NCBI GenBank assembly: GCA_026388735.1
Contig: JAPLJG010000058.1
Coordinates: 1 to 33,084, forward strand
Reading direction: 5' to 3'
DNA length: 33,084 nt
Source of the DNA: Deltaproteobacteria bacterium
GTDB taxonomy: Bacteria > Desulfobacterota > Desulfobulbia > Desulfobulbales > Desulfurivibrionaceae
The translations under genes were made by a program, and so were the position numbers. Below the pieces are notes generated by a model, which saw only the letters and a list, made by a program, of their open reading frames with translations, was not told the DNA's origin and ran no database searches. Below are positions 15,783 through 24,343 of the stretch, one piece after another. Position 1 is the stretch's first letter. The number at the start of each line of letters is the position of its first letter.

Positions 15783-16824
15783 CCCGGAGATTGCTGTAGC
15801 TCCCGTCCGTGTTTTCCCAGCGTTCATGCCAATAGACCGCAGCCTTGACCCTGGGGTATTTCGTCTGTAAATCAGAGAAAGCCTTGGCGATAAATTCTGC
15901 CTTGTTGGCGGGGGGGGATTCAGCAACGCCCCATTCCGCCAGGATCAGAGGTTTTTTCGGGTCCAGCTTACAGATTTCCTGATAGGGGGCATCCATCACA
16001 TGAGCAAAAGAGTTCCAATCCTCGGATTTGAGCATCTTGCCATACACGCTCAGGCCCAGCCAGTCCACATAGTCCGCACCAGGGTAGTAATGGGCCATCA
16101 TGTTCCAGGGCGCATGGGGCATGGTGTAATGGTTGGCCTGAAAACCCCAGAGGATATTGTCCGCCTTCCGCGCCCTTGCCCGGTCAACCACATAGCGATA
16201 GGCCTGTTTCACCAACTCAGGCCCGGCGTAGAGGGGCTGGCCGTCTTTCTGACCAATAATCGTGCCTCCCCCATAATAGACGCCTGACCAAGGAAACCAG
16301 GTGCCGTTCATTTCCACCCCCCAGGCCACCAGCATGGGCTTGCCGTAGCTCCGGGCCGCGTCGGCCCATTGATCGATATAGGTGTCCCACTTGCCCGCCA
16401 GGATATCGGGCAGGTTGAAGCGATCCGGCCCGCGGTCTTCGGCGTAGGGCCGGTCCCAGGGCGACCAGTAGATCAGCGGGATCGCCCCATAGCTCGAAAC
16501 GATGCGCACCGTTTTGGCGGGAAAGGCCTGTTCCCCCCAGAAATTGCCAAAGGCCACCACGGCAAGATGCTTGCCGGTCATCTTCTCAAAGGCGGTTATG
16601 GCATCGTAGGTGACGTTGTCCTCACCCTCGCCGAAATCCACATATGCCCCGGTGTAGGCCCCTTTACTGGGCATCACGAGTTCTTGCGGACCTTGGTCCT
16701 TGGCCCGGACAGTTTCCCCTGGTTTACAGCCAGCGCCCAGAGCCAAACAAAAGAGCACCACCGCAACACAGCCAAGCACTGTTTTCGTTCTGGCGGTTGA
16801 ACCTCTCGTAAGCATTGCCTTCAT
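15673..16824 (-). CDS. GH26-like glycoside hydrolase lipoprotein
   Basis: A 383-residue exported lipoprotein: signal peptide with lipobox ALGAGC (Cys33), then a single catalytic domain resembling glycoside hydrolase family 26 (beta-mannanase and related). The acid/base Glu is seen in WGVEMNGTWFPW (Glu171, the family HEMNG-type site with Val for His), and the nucleophile in LILAEWGVAE (Glu297). WGFQANHYTM and YYPGADYVDWLGLSVYG are also GH26-like. It follows the synthase-deacetylase fusion by 15 bases on the same strand, so the two form an operon. It probably trims or releases the polysaccharide made by the neighbour, outside the cytoplasm. GH26 also includes endo-mannanases and lichenases, so the substrate is unknown. 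Confidence 0.83.
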   Translation of the reverse strand: MKAMLTRGSTARTKTVLGCVAVVLFCLALGAGCKPGETVRAKDQGPQELVMPSKGAYTGAYVDFGEGEDNVTYDAITAFEKMTGKHLAVVAFGNFWGEQAFPAKTVRIVSSYGAIPLIYWSPWDRPYAEDRGPDRFNLPDILAGKWDTYIDQWADAARSYGKPMLVAWGVEMNGTWFPWSGVYYGGGTIIGQKDGQPLYAGPELVKQAYRYVVDRARARKADNILWGFQANHYTMPHAPWNMMAHYYPGADYVDWLGLSVYGKMLKSEDWNSFAHVMDAPYQEICKLDPKKPLILAEWGVAESPPANKAEFIAKAFSDLQTKYPRVKAAVYWHERWENTDGSYSNLRVNSSPEALDAYRSGVAAAYWLDRPQFRLRQKALASP

Positions 16825-16839
16825 GATCCCTGCCTTTCC

Positions 16840-19800
16840 TCAAGCTTTATAAGTGACCGAGGCGGTACGGTCGAGTTTGCCCCAGCCGACCAACACCCCT
16901 TTGCTCGCTTTGATAATAGACTTCAGCACCGCATAACTTAACACCGGTCGATAGATGAACCGCATGGGCAGAACCAGCCAGATTTGAGACAAAGGCTCCC
17001 TTTCGATGAGGCAGGCAACTGCAGCCAGCAACAAGTCGGCCCCGAGAAAAACCAGAAAATAAAAATAGAGAATACTGTTGGCCGGGCTCAGCAGCAGCGA
17101 TAAAAGCAGAATAGCATCGATAATCGGCCCGAGCGCCACCAGCAGGATATTGAAAAACCAGGCACTCGGCAGACTGAACCAACCCAGCGCCCTGTATTTT
17201 CTATCGAAAAGCAGATCCCGGTGTTTCCACAGACACTGCAAGGTGCCGTACGCCCAACGGAACCGCTGCTTGGCAAAGGTTCTCACGGTTTCAGGGGCCT
17301 CGGTCCAGGCCACAGCCCTGGGGGCATAGCAAATTTTATGACCATACCTGTGCAGACTCAAGGTAAGGTCGGTATCCTCCGCCAGGGTCTCGGTACTGAT
17401 CCCGCCGGCCGCGAAAACCGCGCTCTTTTTGAAGGCGCTGACCGCCCCCGGCACCACCGTAATGCAGTTGAGCAAATGATAGGCCCGCCGATCCAGATTA
17501 AAGCCGCATGTATATTCAAGGGACTGGAACATGGCGACAAGCGTCTTGGGATTGCCAACCCTGGCCCGCCCTGAAACCGCAGCCACGGCAGGATCAGCAA
17601 ATGGCCGGACCAACTCCGCAATGGTGTCGGACGCAAATTGGGTGTCAGCATCCAGACTGATGACAATCTCGTGGCTCACCGCGTCAAATCCGGTCTTCAA
17701 GGCCATGGCCTTGCCCATATTGATCTGCCTGAGGAGATGGATGCGCTCCTCGCTTTGCGCCATCCCGGCCACGATCTGAGCAGTTGTGTCCTTTGAACCG
17801 TCATCGACCACCACCACCTCGATCTCGCCGGGGTAGGTGCTGTCCAATAATGCCCGTAATGTTTGGCCGATAACCTTTTCTTCGTTATAAGCGGCAATCA
17901 GGATGCTTACCGGCGGCCAGACGCCAGAAGCCGGAAGCCAGCCCGGCAATCCGGCATCGCCAGCCCTTCGGCTCCGAATCGCCAGCCAGGCCACGCTTAG
18001 CGTCCTTGCCACAACCAGAGCGGTGGCCACGATCATAAAGGCCCAGAAGAATTGCGCCACCGCATGGATGGCCGCGAAGCCGGCTTCGCTCACCGCCCTG
18101 GACATGGACCGCTGGCTCTGGGGCACCGGCGGCATCAATTGCTCCAGCGGAATCCCAAGCAGCGCGGAGAGGGAAAGGATGTTGTCTCCCCTGGCCTGTA
18201 GGTAATCGATGATCTTGGGCAACGCCTCGATGGTCTGGCTCCGATCCCCGCCCGCATCATGGAGCAACACGATATTCCCGCCCTGCTGGCGGCCCCTTTT
18301 TATGTTTTCAACCATGGCCGCAACCCCTGGCTGCGACCAGTCCTCCGGGTCGATATCCTCGGTAACGGTGATGTAGCCAAGTTTCTGGGCAAGCTTGATG
18401 GGGACCAGCTCTTCCGGATCATGGGGGTTGGTGTCGGCGTTATAGGGCGGCCTGAAAAGAATGGTAGAATGCTTGGTGATGGCCTCGATCAACCGCTGGG
18501 TCGCATTGAATTCCAGGTAGGCCCGCTCCTCGGAGACCAGGGCGATATTCGGGTGGGTATAAGTGTGGACGCCAACCGTATGCCCCTCGCGGACGATGCG
18601 CCGGACAAGGTCGGGATATTTCTCCATGTTCGTGCCAACCATGAAGAAGGTGGCGCTCACCCCCTTGGCTTTAAGAATATCGAGAATCTTCGGGGTCCAC
18701 TTGGGATCAGGGCCGTCATCAAAGGTGATGGCCACGGAGTCCTTTGCTCCCTTCCCCTGATGCACGATGGTGAGATAGCTGGGAAATTTCTCATAGCGTT
18801 CGCTCACCGGATCCTCAGGGTCACCGTCTTTATCGCGCATAATCCGCCGCGCCCCATCGGCGCGCTCGTCCGCCATGGTGATGAAATTTCCCCTGCCGAT
18901 ATGGGCTATTGTCCCGCCGGGGCTGATGGTCTCCAAGGTCGCAAGATTTTCCCGGGTAAGGAGTTTGGCAGTATCCAGCTTCAGGGCTTGCCAGATTCCA
19001 GGGTCTTCCGTGCCAAGCCGCGATATGGCGATACCGCCGACATGATACGCCCTTCCGGCCTTGAGCTGGTTCAAGAAGGTAACCGCATCCAGGAACCAGA
19101 GGGTATGGGGTGCGCCGGAGTCCTCATAATCGAAATGCGGATTGTAGGTGGGCGCGTCAAACTCACAGGAAGTGAGCGAGGACCTGCCAGCCCGGCTCAT
19201 CACGTCCTGAAAACGAACGGTCTCCGCCTCATTTTCCCCCTCGGTCCAATCGTAGCCATAGGCACCAAGGGCCAGTACCCACTGCGACGATTCCCCGTAT
19301 TCAATAATGGTATCGAGCCAGCCATTGAACCATTCTGCTGAGGCAATCGGGCCTGGCGGGTCGGACTCGGAATTCTCGTCATGGAGCATGGCGACGAAAT
19401 GATCGACATGCTCGGCAAGGTTGTCCAGATCGAGGACTTTCAACTCCCTGCCCATGGGGACGCAAAGCCACAATTCCATTCCCTCGGCATGAAGCACCGA
19501 AGCAAGCTTGTTCAACAAGGCGGTCATGGCGCCCCGATAAGACGGGTCAACCTGTTCCCAGTCGATGACAACCCCGCCCGCGCCCATCCCCTTCAGGCGC
19601 CCCTTGAGGTCGACGACAAACTGATCCTGTCTGGTAGCTGGCCCGTTGATAAGTCCCTCAACCACCTCGGGCCGCCAGACCCCTTCCCCGCCCATGTTGC
19701 GGAGAAGCGGCATAAGAACGAGGCCCCGATCCTTGACCAGATCAAGAACCTTCTGCTCCGTGACGGCTTTGACACCACCGCGGCCATCCTCAACGGTGAG

Positions 19801-20283
19801 CCAGTCCGGGCAGAGATGGGTCAATTTATCGGCATTGGCCTTGAGGGAATCAAAGCTGCCTGGGTCCCAACTTTCATAAAAACCAAGCCGGACCTCCTGA
19901 ACATAGGCGAGTTGAGGCCTCGGCTCTTTTCTCAAGGACGAGACCACGCCCGATTGATTGGCAAGGAATGGGAAAATCGCCGGGCCGCCGCTATTGCCCT
20001 TGGCAAAATTCAGCCACAACGGCTTGGTCGCCAGTTGCCTGGCCTGATGTTCCTTTTTCTGAAGGGTCTTGAGTCGGGACTTGAGTTGCTGCACCCCAGG
20101 CGGGAGGGTAAGCTGCGAAGGGAGAAATAGGGTCTGCGTGAAGAGAATCACCCCGATAAAAAAAAGAAGCCCCGCGACAAACATGACCAGACGGAGCCTG
20201 GGCCAACGTTTTCCAGGTGGCAGTTCATTTTTTGGCAAGCCGATGTGTGCAAGGGGCTGAAGATATTCCATGCCGCAAATCAT
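16840..20283 (-). CDS. GH18-like / NodB deacetylase / GT2 synthase fusion
   Basis: A 1147-residue membrane protein with three enzyme domains. After a cytoplasmic N terminus and a span (30-53) comes a GH18-like domain (about 120-460) with GGVVIDWEQVD (Asp241, Glu243). A CE4 polysaccharide deacetylase (about 510-705) has ITFDDGPDP (Asp522, Asp523), HTYTHP (His573, His577), RPPY and a C-terminal LLHDAGGDRSQT. After another span (about 737-767) a processive GT2 domain (790-1020) carries VVVDDGS, SLDADT, ETLAEDTDL and QRFRW, followed by C-terminal spans. This equals PgaB (deacetylase plus hydrolase) and PgaC (synthase) of poly-GlcNAc export joined in one chain, so a partly deacetylated beta-linked HexNAc polymer is likely. 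The start is uncertain: ATG 20283 and ATG 20271 both lack a clear ribosome binding site. First gene of the operon with GH26. Confidence 0.9.
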   Translation of the reverse strand: MICGMEYLQPLAHIGLPKNELPPGKRWPRLRLVMFVAGLLFFIGVILFTQTLFLPSQLTLPPGVQQLKSRLKTLQKKEHQARQLATKPLWLNFAKGNSGGPAIFPFLANQSGVVSSLRKEPRPQLAYVQEVRLGFYESWDPGSFDSLKANADKLTHLCPDWLTVEDGRGGVKAVTEQKVLDLVKDRGLVLMPLLRNMGGEGVWRPEVVEGLINGPATRQDQFVVDLKGRLKGMGAGGVVIDWEQVDPSYRGAMTALLNKLASVLHAEGMELWLCVPMGRELKVLDLDNLAEHVDHFVAMLHDENSESDPPGPIASAEWFNGWLDTIIEYGESSQWVLALGAYGYDWTEGENEAETVRFQDVMSRAGRSSLTSCEFDAPTYNPHFDYEDSGAPHTLWFLDAVTFLNQLKAGRAYHVGGIAISRLGTEDPGIWQALKLDTAKLLTRENLATLETISPGGTIAHIGRGNFITMADERADGARRIMRDKDGDPEDPVSERYEKFPSYLTIVHQGKGAKDSVAITFDDGPDPKWTPKILDILKAKGVSATFFMVGTNMEKYPDLVRRIVREGHTVGVHTYTHPNIALVSEERAYLEFNATQRLIEAITKHSTILFRPPYNADTNPHDPEELVPIKLAQKLGYITVTEDIDPEDWSQPGVAAMVENIKRGRQQGGNIVLLHDAGGDRSQTIEALPKIIDYLQARGDNILSLSALLGIPLEQLMPPVPQSQRSMSRAVSEAGFAAIHAVAQFFWAFMIVATALVVARTLSVAWLAIRSRRAGDAGLPGWLPASGVWPPVSILIAAYNEEKVIGQTLRALLDSTYPGEIEVVVVDDGSKDTTAQIVAGMAQSEERIHLLRQINMGKAMALKTGFDAVSHEIVISLDADTQFASDTIAELVRPFADPAVAAVSGRARVGNPKTLVAMFQSLEYTCGFNLDRRAYHLLNCITVVPGAVSAFKKSAVFAAGGISTETLAEDTDLTLSLHRYGHKICYAPRAVAWTEAPETVRTFAKQRFRWAYGTLQCLWKHRDLLFDRKYRALGWFSLPSAWFFNILLVALGPIIDAILLLSLLLSPANSILYFYFLVFLGADLLLAAVACLIEREPLSQIWLVLPMRFIYRPVLSYAVLKSIIKASKGVLVGWGKLDRTASVTYKA

Positions 20284-20320
20284 ACGCCAATCACCAAGGA
20301 AAAGCTAGCTGCCTGAGAGC

Positions 20321-20374
20321 GGGAATCGTTGCCGAGAAGGGAATAAAATCCTTCCCAAACCAGCAATGGTTCCC
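20321..20374. repeat. Nested inverted repeat in the divergent intergenic region
   Basis: Outer arms 20321-20332 and 20363-20374 match at 10 of 12 positions; an inner 5-bp pair (20336-20340 with 20350-20354) lies within. It is located between the divergent fusion gene and exonuclease gene, 14 bases before the exonuclease ATG. It could be a 5'-UTR structure or a symmetrical operator, or be incidental. Confidence 0.35.
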
Positions 20375-20387
20375 GTATATAGACTCC

Positions 20388-21002
20388 ATGCACACCACCG
20401 ACCCTCGCCCTGGCTTTGCCCAGCGGATGACCAAAGAAGAAATAAACACCTGCCCCGTGCGGAGATGGGAGGGGGTGGTCCACGTAGTCCGCACCCCTGC
20501 CGAGTTGAGCCAGGCTGTCCGCGCCCTGGCTACGGAGACCATCCTCGGCTTTGACACGGAAACCCGGCCCGCCTACCACAAGGGCGAGAGCTACCTGCCT
20601 TCGCTCCTGCAACTGGCCGGGGAAAAAGAGGTCTTTCTTTTTCAGCTGAAACCGCTCGGCCTGCCCGGCCCTTTGCGGGAAATCCTTGCCAACCCCAAGG
20701 TGATCAAAGCGGGAGTCTCCTTGGCCTATGATCTCCAGGAACTGCACCATCTGGCCCCGTTCAAACCGGCAGGCTTTGTGGATCTGGGCAATCTCGCCAA
20801 AAAGGCCGAAATAAAAAACCACGGCCTGCGTGGGCTGGCCGCGGTTTTGCTGGGCTTTCGCATCGCCAAGGGGGCGCAGACCTCGAACTGGGCCAGGGAT
20901 ATTCTCGCCCCGACCCAGATCCAGTATGCAGCCACCGACGCCTGGGTGGGAAGGGAGTTGTATCTGAAATTACAGCAGGATGGAGAGGAGACAAGCCGCT
21001 GA
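20388..21002 (+). CDS. DEDDy 3'-5' exonuclease (RNase D-like)
   Basis: A 204-residue single-domain nuclease of the DnaQ-like/RNase D fold. Exo I is GFDTETRP (Asp56, Glu58), Exo II is AGVSLAYDLQEL (Asp115), and Exo III is YAATDAWVGREL (Tyr180, Asp184; Y-x3-D, hence DEDDy). The N-terminal TKEEIN..PVRRWEGVVHVV pattern is typical of bacterial 3'-5' exonuclease-domain proteins without an HRDC domain, so it is not full-length RNase D. ATG 20388 is chosen from homologous-looking N-terminal sequence; ATG 20427 is an alternative, and neither has a good ribosome binding site. It is divergent from the polysaccharide fusion gene and apparently monocistronic. Substrate (RNA or DNA) unknown. Confidence 0.88.
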   Translation: MHTTDPRPGFAQRMTKEEINTCPVRRWEGVVHVVRTPAELSQAVRALATETILGFDTETRPAYHKGESYLPSLLQLAGEKEVFLFQLKPLGLPGPLREILANPKVIKAGVSLAYDLQELHHLAPFKPAGFVDLGNLAKKAEIKNHGLRGLAAVLLGFRIAKGAQTSNWARDILAPTQIQYAATDAWVGRELYLKLQQDGEETSR

Positions 21003-21021
21003 GGTCATTCCGAGCTACAGG

Positions 21022-21288
21022 TTAGAAATCGAACAACTCACCCAGCAACCCCTTATGCTTTTTCTTTTTATGATCGTCGTGGCCATGGTGCTCCTGGAAC
21101 GGCGACCGGGCCCCGTGTTCTTCCTGACGCTGGGGTTGGGGTTGGGCCTGGACGCCTGAGCGCTCGATGATCTTATCCAGTTCCCCCCGATCCAGCCACA
21201 CCCCGCGACATTCCGGGCAATAATCGATCTCCACTCCCTGCCGTTCAGCCATAACCAAATTTACCGTCGTGCATACCGGACATTTCAC
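21022..21288 (-). CDS. zf-TFIIB-type zinc-ribbon protein
   Basis: An 88-residue protein with a TFIIB-like zinc ribbon: MKCPVC (Cys3, Cys6) and YCPECRGVWLDRGELDKI (Cys24, Cys27). The WLDRGEL motif after the second knuckle is the hallmark of the bacterial zf-TFIIB domain family. The remainder is a polar tail rich in Gln, His and Lys (QPQPQRQEEH, HHGHDDHKKKKH), which could bind metal. The function of this family is not established. It is the last gene of the dus-ATPase-lipoprotein-zinc-ribbon run on the minus strand, 17 bases after the lipoprotein stop; the His-rich tail may be relevant next to a cation pump. Confidence 0.82.
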   Translation of the reverse strand: MKCPVCTTVNLVMAERQGVEIDYCPECRGVWLDRGELDKIIERSGVQAQPQPQRQEEHGARSPFQEHHGHDDHKKKKHKGLLGELFDF

Positions 21289-21305
21289 TGCCTATCTCCG
21301 TGGGA

Positions 21306-21536
21306 TTATTTTTTTTCGTCTTCTTTTTTATCTGCGTCCTTGCTCGACTCGGCATCCGTTTTTTTATCTGTATCCTTATTCTCACTTGCGTTGACGGCCT
21401 TGGCAATCTCTGCAACAACGTCCTTCTTTACTTTATCCACCTCCTGGATTGCCAATTCTTTTACCTGATCGCAACCGATCAGGCCCATGGCCGATACAAG
21501 CAGCAGGGCGGTGATTGCCTGGACATACTTCTTCAT
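21306..21536 (-). CDS. Small charged lipoprotein
   Basis: A 76-residue protein with a signal peptide (MKKYVQAITALLLVSAMG) and lipobox LIGC, so a lipoprotein. The mature part starts DQVKELAIQEVDKVKKDVVAEIAKA, an amphipathic helix likely to form a coiled coil, and ends in a highly charged Lys/Asp/Glu tail. No family is recognised. ATG 21536 is chosen because GGGGA lies upstream and the signal peptide begins there; the frame is open 23 codons more, into the end of the ATPase gene. It lies between the P-type ATPase (38 bases upstream) and the zinc-ribbon gene. Confidence 0.75.
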   Translation of the reverse strand: MKKYVQAITALLLVSAMGLIGCDQVKELAIQEVDKVKKDVVAEIAKAVNASENKDTDKKTDAESSKDADKKEDEKK

Positions 21537-21574
21537 TGTTGCATTCCCCTTTTTGTTTTTTGAGTAATAAGCCA

Positions 21575-24307
21575 TCAGACACGCGCCCCGACCTTTTTGT
21601 TCCACAACTTCTTTTCAATCTCGACAATCACAAAAACCACCAGCCCTGCCACCAGGGTCTTACCCCAGACAGCAAGAGTAATCGGCGCGCTCTGGAACAG
21701 GCGGTTCATCATGGGCAGGTGGGTGTAGGCCACTTGCAGCAGGAACATGGCGACCACCCCGCCCATCACCCAGAGGTTTGAGAAAAAGCCGAGTTGGAAA
21801 ACGGATTTTTCCAGGGAGCGGCAGTTGAACAGGTAGAACAGCTCCACCATGACAAAGGCGTTGACCGCAGCGGTGCGCGCCTCGGCAAGGGTGGCGCCGT
21901 CGGAGAGTTCCCAGGCAAAAAGCCAGAAGGCGGCGCCCAGCATCAGAAAACTCACCAGGGTGATCCGGAAAATCACGCTTCTGCTCAGGATCGGCGCATT
22001 GGGCTGCCTGGGGAGCCGCAGCATGATGCCCCGCTCCTTGGGTTCAAAGGCCAGGGTCAGGCCGAGGATTCCGGCGGTGGTCATGTTGATCCAGAGGATC
22101 TGCACCGGCAGGATGGGCAAGGTGACGCCGAGAAAAACAGCGGTGATGATGACCAGACCCTCGCCAAGATTGGCAGGCAACGCCCAGGCAATGAACTTGA
22201 CCAGATTGTCGAACACGCCCCGTCCCTCTTCCACTGCCGCCTCGATGGAGCTGAAATTATCATCGGTGAGCACCATGTCCGCCGCTTCCTTGGCCACTTC
22301 GGTTCCGGTGATGCCCATGGCCACGCCGATATCCGCCCGTTTCAGGGCCGGGGCGTCGTTGACCCCGTCGCCGGTCATGGCCACCACCTGCCCCCTGGCC
22401 TGGAGGGCCTCCACCAGCCGGAGCTTCTGCTCCGGGCTCACCCTTGCAAAGACCACGGTGTTTTCGGCCCTGGTGATGAGCTCGCTGTCCGAAAGTTTTT
22501 CCAGTTCCGGGCCGGTGAGCACCAGCCCCCCCTGCCCGGCAGTCTGCACTGCGGCCTGGCTATAAAGCCCGACCTGCCTGGCAATGGCCGCAGCGGTCAC
22601 CGGATGATCGCCGGTGATCATCTTGACCCGGATGCCTGCGGCCTGGCAGGTTGCGACTGCAGCCACCGCTTCCGGCCTTGGTGGGTCGATCATCCCCTGC
22701 AGGCCGAGAAAGATCAGGCCGTCGGTCAGATCGGCATGGTGGATGGTCGAAATTTCCGGGCCCACCTTCTTGCCAGCCATGGCCAGTACCCTTAAACCCT
22801 TGGCAGCCATGGCCTCCACCGCGCCATGAATTTCGTCGGCCCGCAATGGCGCAGGATTGCCCTGCCCGTCAAGCTGGCTTGCGCATCTGCTCACAACCGC
22901 CTCCACCGCGCCCTTGAGATAGATGCGCCGGGTCGACGCGCCGGGCCCGGCCTCGTGCAGGGTGGCCATATATTGATGTTCCGACTCAAAGGGTACCGTG
23001 TCCAGACGGGAGCTTGCGGCCACAGTTTCCGGGCCGAGGCCGCCTTTGCGGGCCGAGGTCAGCAACGCCCCCTCGGTGGGGTCGCCGTGCACCTGCCAGA
23101 CCCCGTTTTCTTCCACAAGCTGGCTGTCGTTGCAAAGCAGCCCGGCCCGCAGGCATTCCAGCAGCGCCGCAGAGGTGCTGGAAGCCGCTTCCGGGCCGTC
23201 GATCCTTCCTTGCATTGGATTGTAGCCGGTGCCGCCCACCGTGTACTCGATGCCGTCTACCACGATCTCCTGCACGGTCATCTGGTTTTCAGTGAGGGTG
23301 CCGGTTTTATCGGTGCAAATCACCGTGGTGCTGCCCAGGGTTTCCACTGCGGGCAGTTTGCGGATAATGGCCCGTTTCTTGGCCATGCGCGAGACACCGA
23401 TGGCCAGAGTAATCGTTACCGCCGCAGGCAGACCTTCGGGGATGGCGCCCACAGCCAGGGCCACCGCGGCCATGAACATCTCAACAAAGCTCTGGCCCCG
23501 CAAAATCCCGACCACAATGGTCAGCGCGGACAGGCCCAAAATCACGTAGAGCAGAACATTGCTGAACTCGCTGATCTTGCGGGTGAGCGGGGTCTCCAAC
23601 GCCTTGGCCGCCGAAATCAACTGGGAGATGCGCCCCACCTCGGTTGCATCCCCGGTGGCCGTGACCATGCCGGTCCCCTGCCCGTAGGTGACTAGGGTCG
23701 AGGCGTAGGCCATGTTCCGCCGGTCCGCCAGGGCGGTCGCGCGGCCATGCTGCTCGTGATCCTTGCCAACCGGGGCTGACTCGCCGGTGAGGGCCGCTTC
23801 GGCGATCTGCAGGTCGCGCACCTGAAACAGCCGCAGATCCGCAGGGACCTTGTCGCCGCTTTGCAGAAAAACGATATCGCCGGGCACCAGCTCCGTGGCC
23901 GCAAGACGCCGCTTCTCCCCCTGCCGCAAAACCGTGGCCTCGGTGGTCATGGTCCGGGCCAAGGCAGCTAGGGCGTTGACCGCCTTGGCCTCCTGGAGGT
24001 AACCGACAACGGCGTTGACCAGCACCACCCCGAAGATGACCCCGGAATCCACCCACTCCTGTAAGAAAGCGGTGATCACCCCGGAAGCGATCAGGATATA
24101 GATCAGGGGCTGGTGGAACTGGAGCAGAAACCGAATCAGCGGCCCCTGTCCCTTTTGGGCGGTGATGGCATTGGGACCAAACTCCGCAAGGCGGTGCTCC
24201 ACCACGAACCGGTCAAGCCCTTGCTCCCGGTTTGATTCCAGCAGATTCGTGACCTCGTCGATGGGCAGGTGGTGCCAGTGCCTGGCAATCAAATTCACAT
24301 CTTCCAT
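21575..24307 (-). CDS. P2-type cation-transporting ATPase
   Basis: A 910-residue inner-membrane pump. An N-terminal cation-ATPase domain is followed by TGES (174-177) in the actuator, IPEGLPAA in M4 (289-296), phosphorylated Asp333 in DKTGTLT, and a TGDGVNDAPALK hinge; about ten spans are visible. This is the plan of P2A (SERCA/PMR1-like) ATPases. Cation-site residues: M4 Glu in IPEGLP is present, M5 has ANLGEG (Asn and Glu present), but M6 reads NMTTAG where calcium pumps have N-x-x-T-D, so the shared Asp is replaced by Ala. Calcium specificity is therefore doubtful. ATG 24307 has AGGAG 8 bases upstream. It is 36 bases after dus and followed by a lipoprotein gene on the same strand. Confidence 0.92.
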   Translation of the reverse strand: MEDVNLIARHWHHLPIDEVTNLLESNREQGLDRFVVEHRLAEFGPNAITAQKGQGPLIRFLLQFHQPLIYILIASGVITAFLQEWVDSGVIFGVVLVNAVVGYLQEAKAVNALAALARTMTTEATVLRQGEKRRLAATELVPGDIVFLQSGDKVPADLRLFQVRDLQIAEAALTGESAPVGKDHEQHGRATALADRRNMAYASTLVTYGQGTGMVTATGDATEVGRISQLISAAKALETPLTRKISEFSNVLLYVILGLSALTIVVGILRGQSFVEMFMAAVALAVGAIPEGLPAAVTITLAIGVSRMAKKRAIIRKLPAVETLGSTTVICTDKTGTLTENQMTVQEIVVDGIEYTVGGTGYNPMQGRIDGPEAASSTSAALLECLRAGLLCNDSQLVEENGVWQVHGDPTEGALLTSARKGGLGPETVAASSRLDTVPFESEHQYMATLHEAGPGASTRRIYLKGAVEAVVSRCASQLDGQGNPAPLRADEIHGAVEAMAAKGLRVLAMAGKKVGPEISTIHHADLTDGLIFLGLQGMIDPPRPEAVAAVATCQAAGIRVKMITGDHPVTAAAIARQVGLYSQAAVQTAGQGGLVLTGPELEKLSDSELITRAENTVVFARVSPEQKLRLVEALQARGQVVAMTGDGVNDAPALKRADIGVAMGITGTEVAKEAADMVLTDDNFSSIEAAVEEGRGVFDNLVKFIAWALPANLGEGLVIITAVFLGVTLPILPVQILWINMTTAGILGLTLAFEPKERGIMLRLPRQPNAPILSRSVIFRITLVSFLMLGAAFWLFAWELSDGATLAEARTAAVNAFVMVELFYLFNCRSLEKSVFQLGFFSNLWVMGGVVAMFLLQVAYTHLPMMNRLFQSAPITLAVWGKTLVAGLVVFVIVEIEKKLWNKKVGARV

Positions 24308-24343
24308 GGGTGTCTCCTGTGTCTTCCGGCGGTTCGGCAACTA

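Noticed and set aside
18259-19341. 360-codon plus-strand frame opposite the polysaccharide fusion
   Set aside because: Antisense to well-supported NodB and GH18-like domains, with no recognisable domain; a shadow frame.
21794-22795. 333-codon plus-strand frame opposite the P-type ATPase
   Set aside because: Gly/His/Gln-rich antisense translation of conserved ATPase segments; no gene features.
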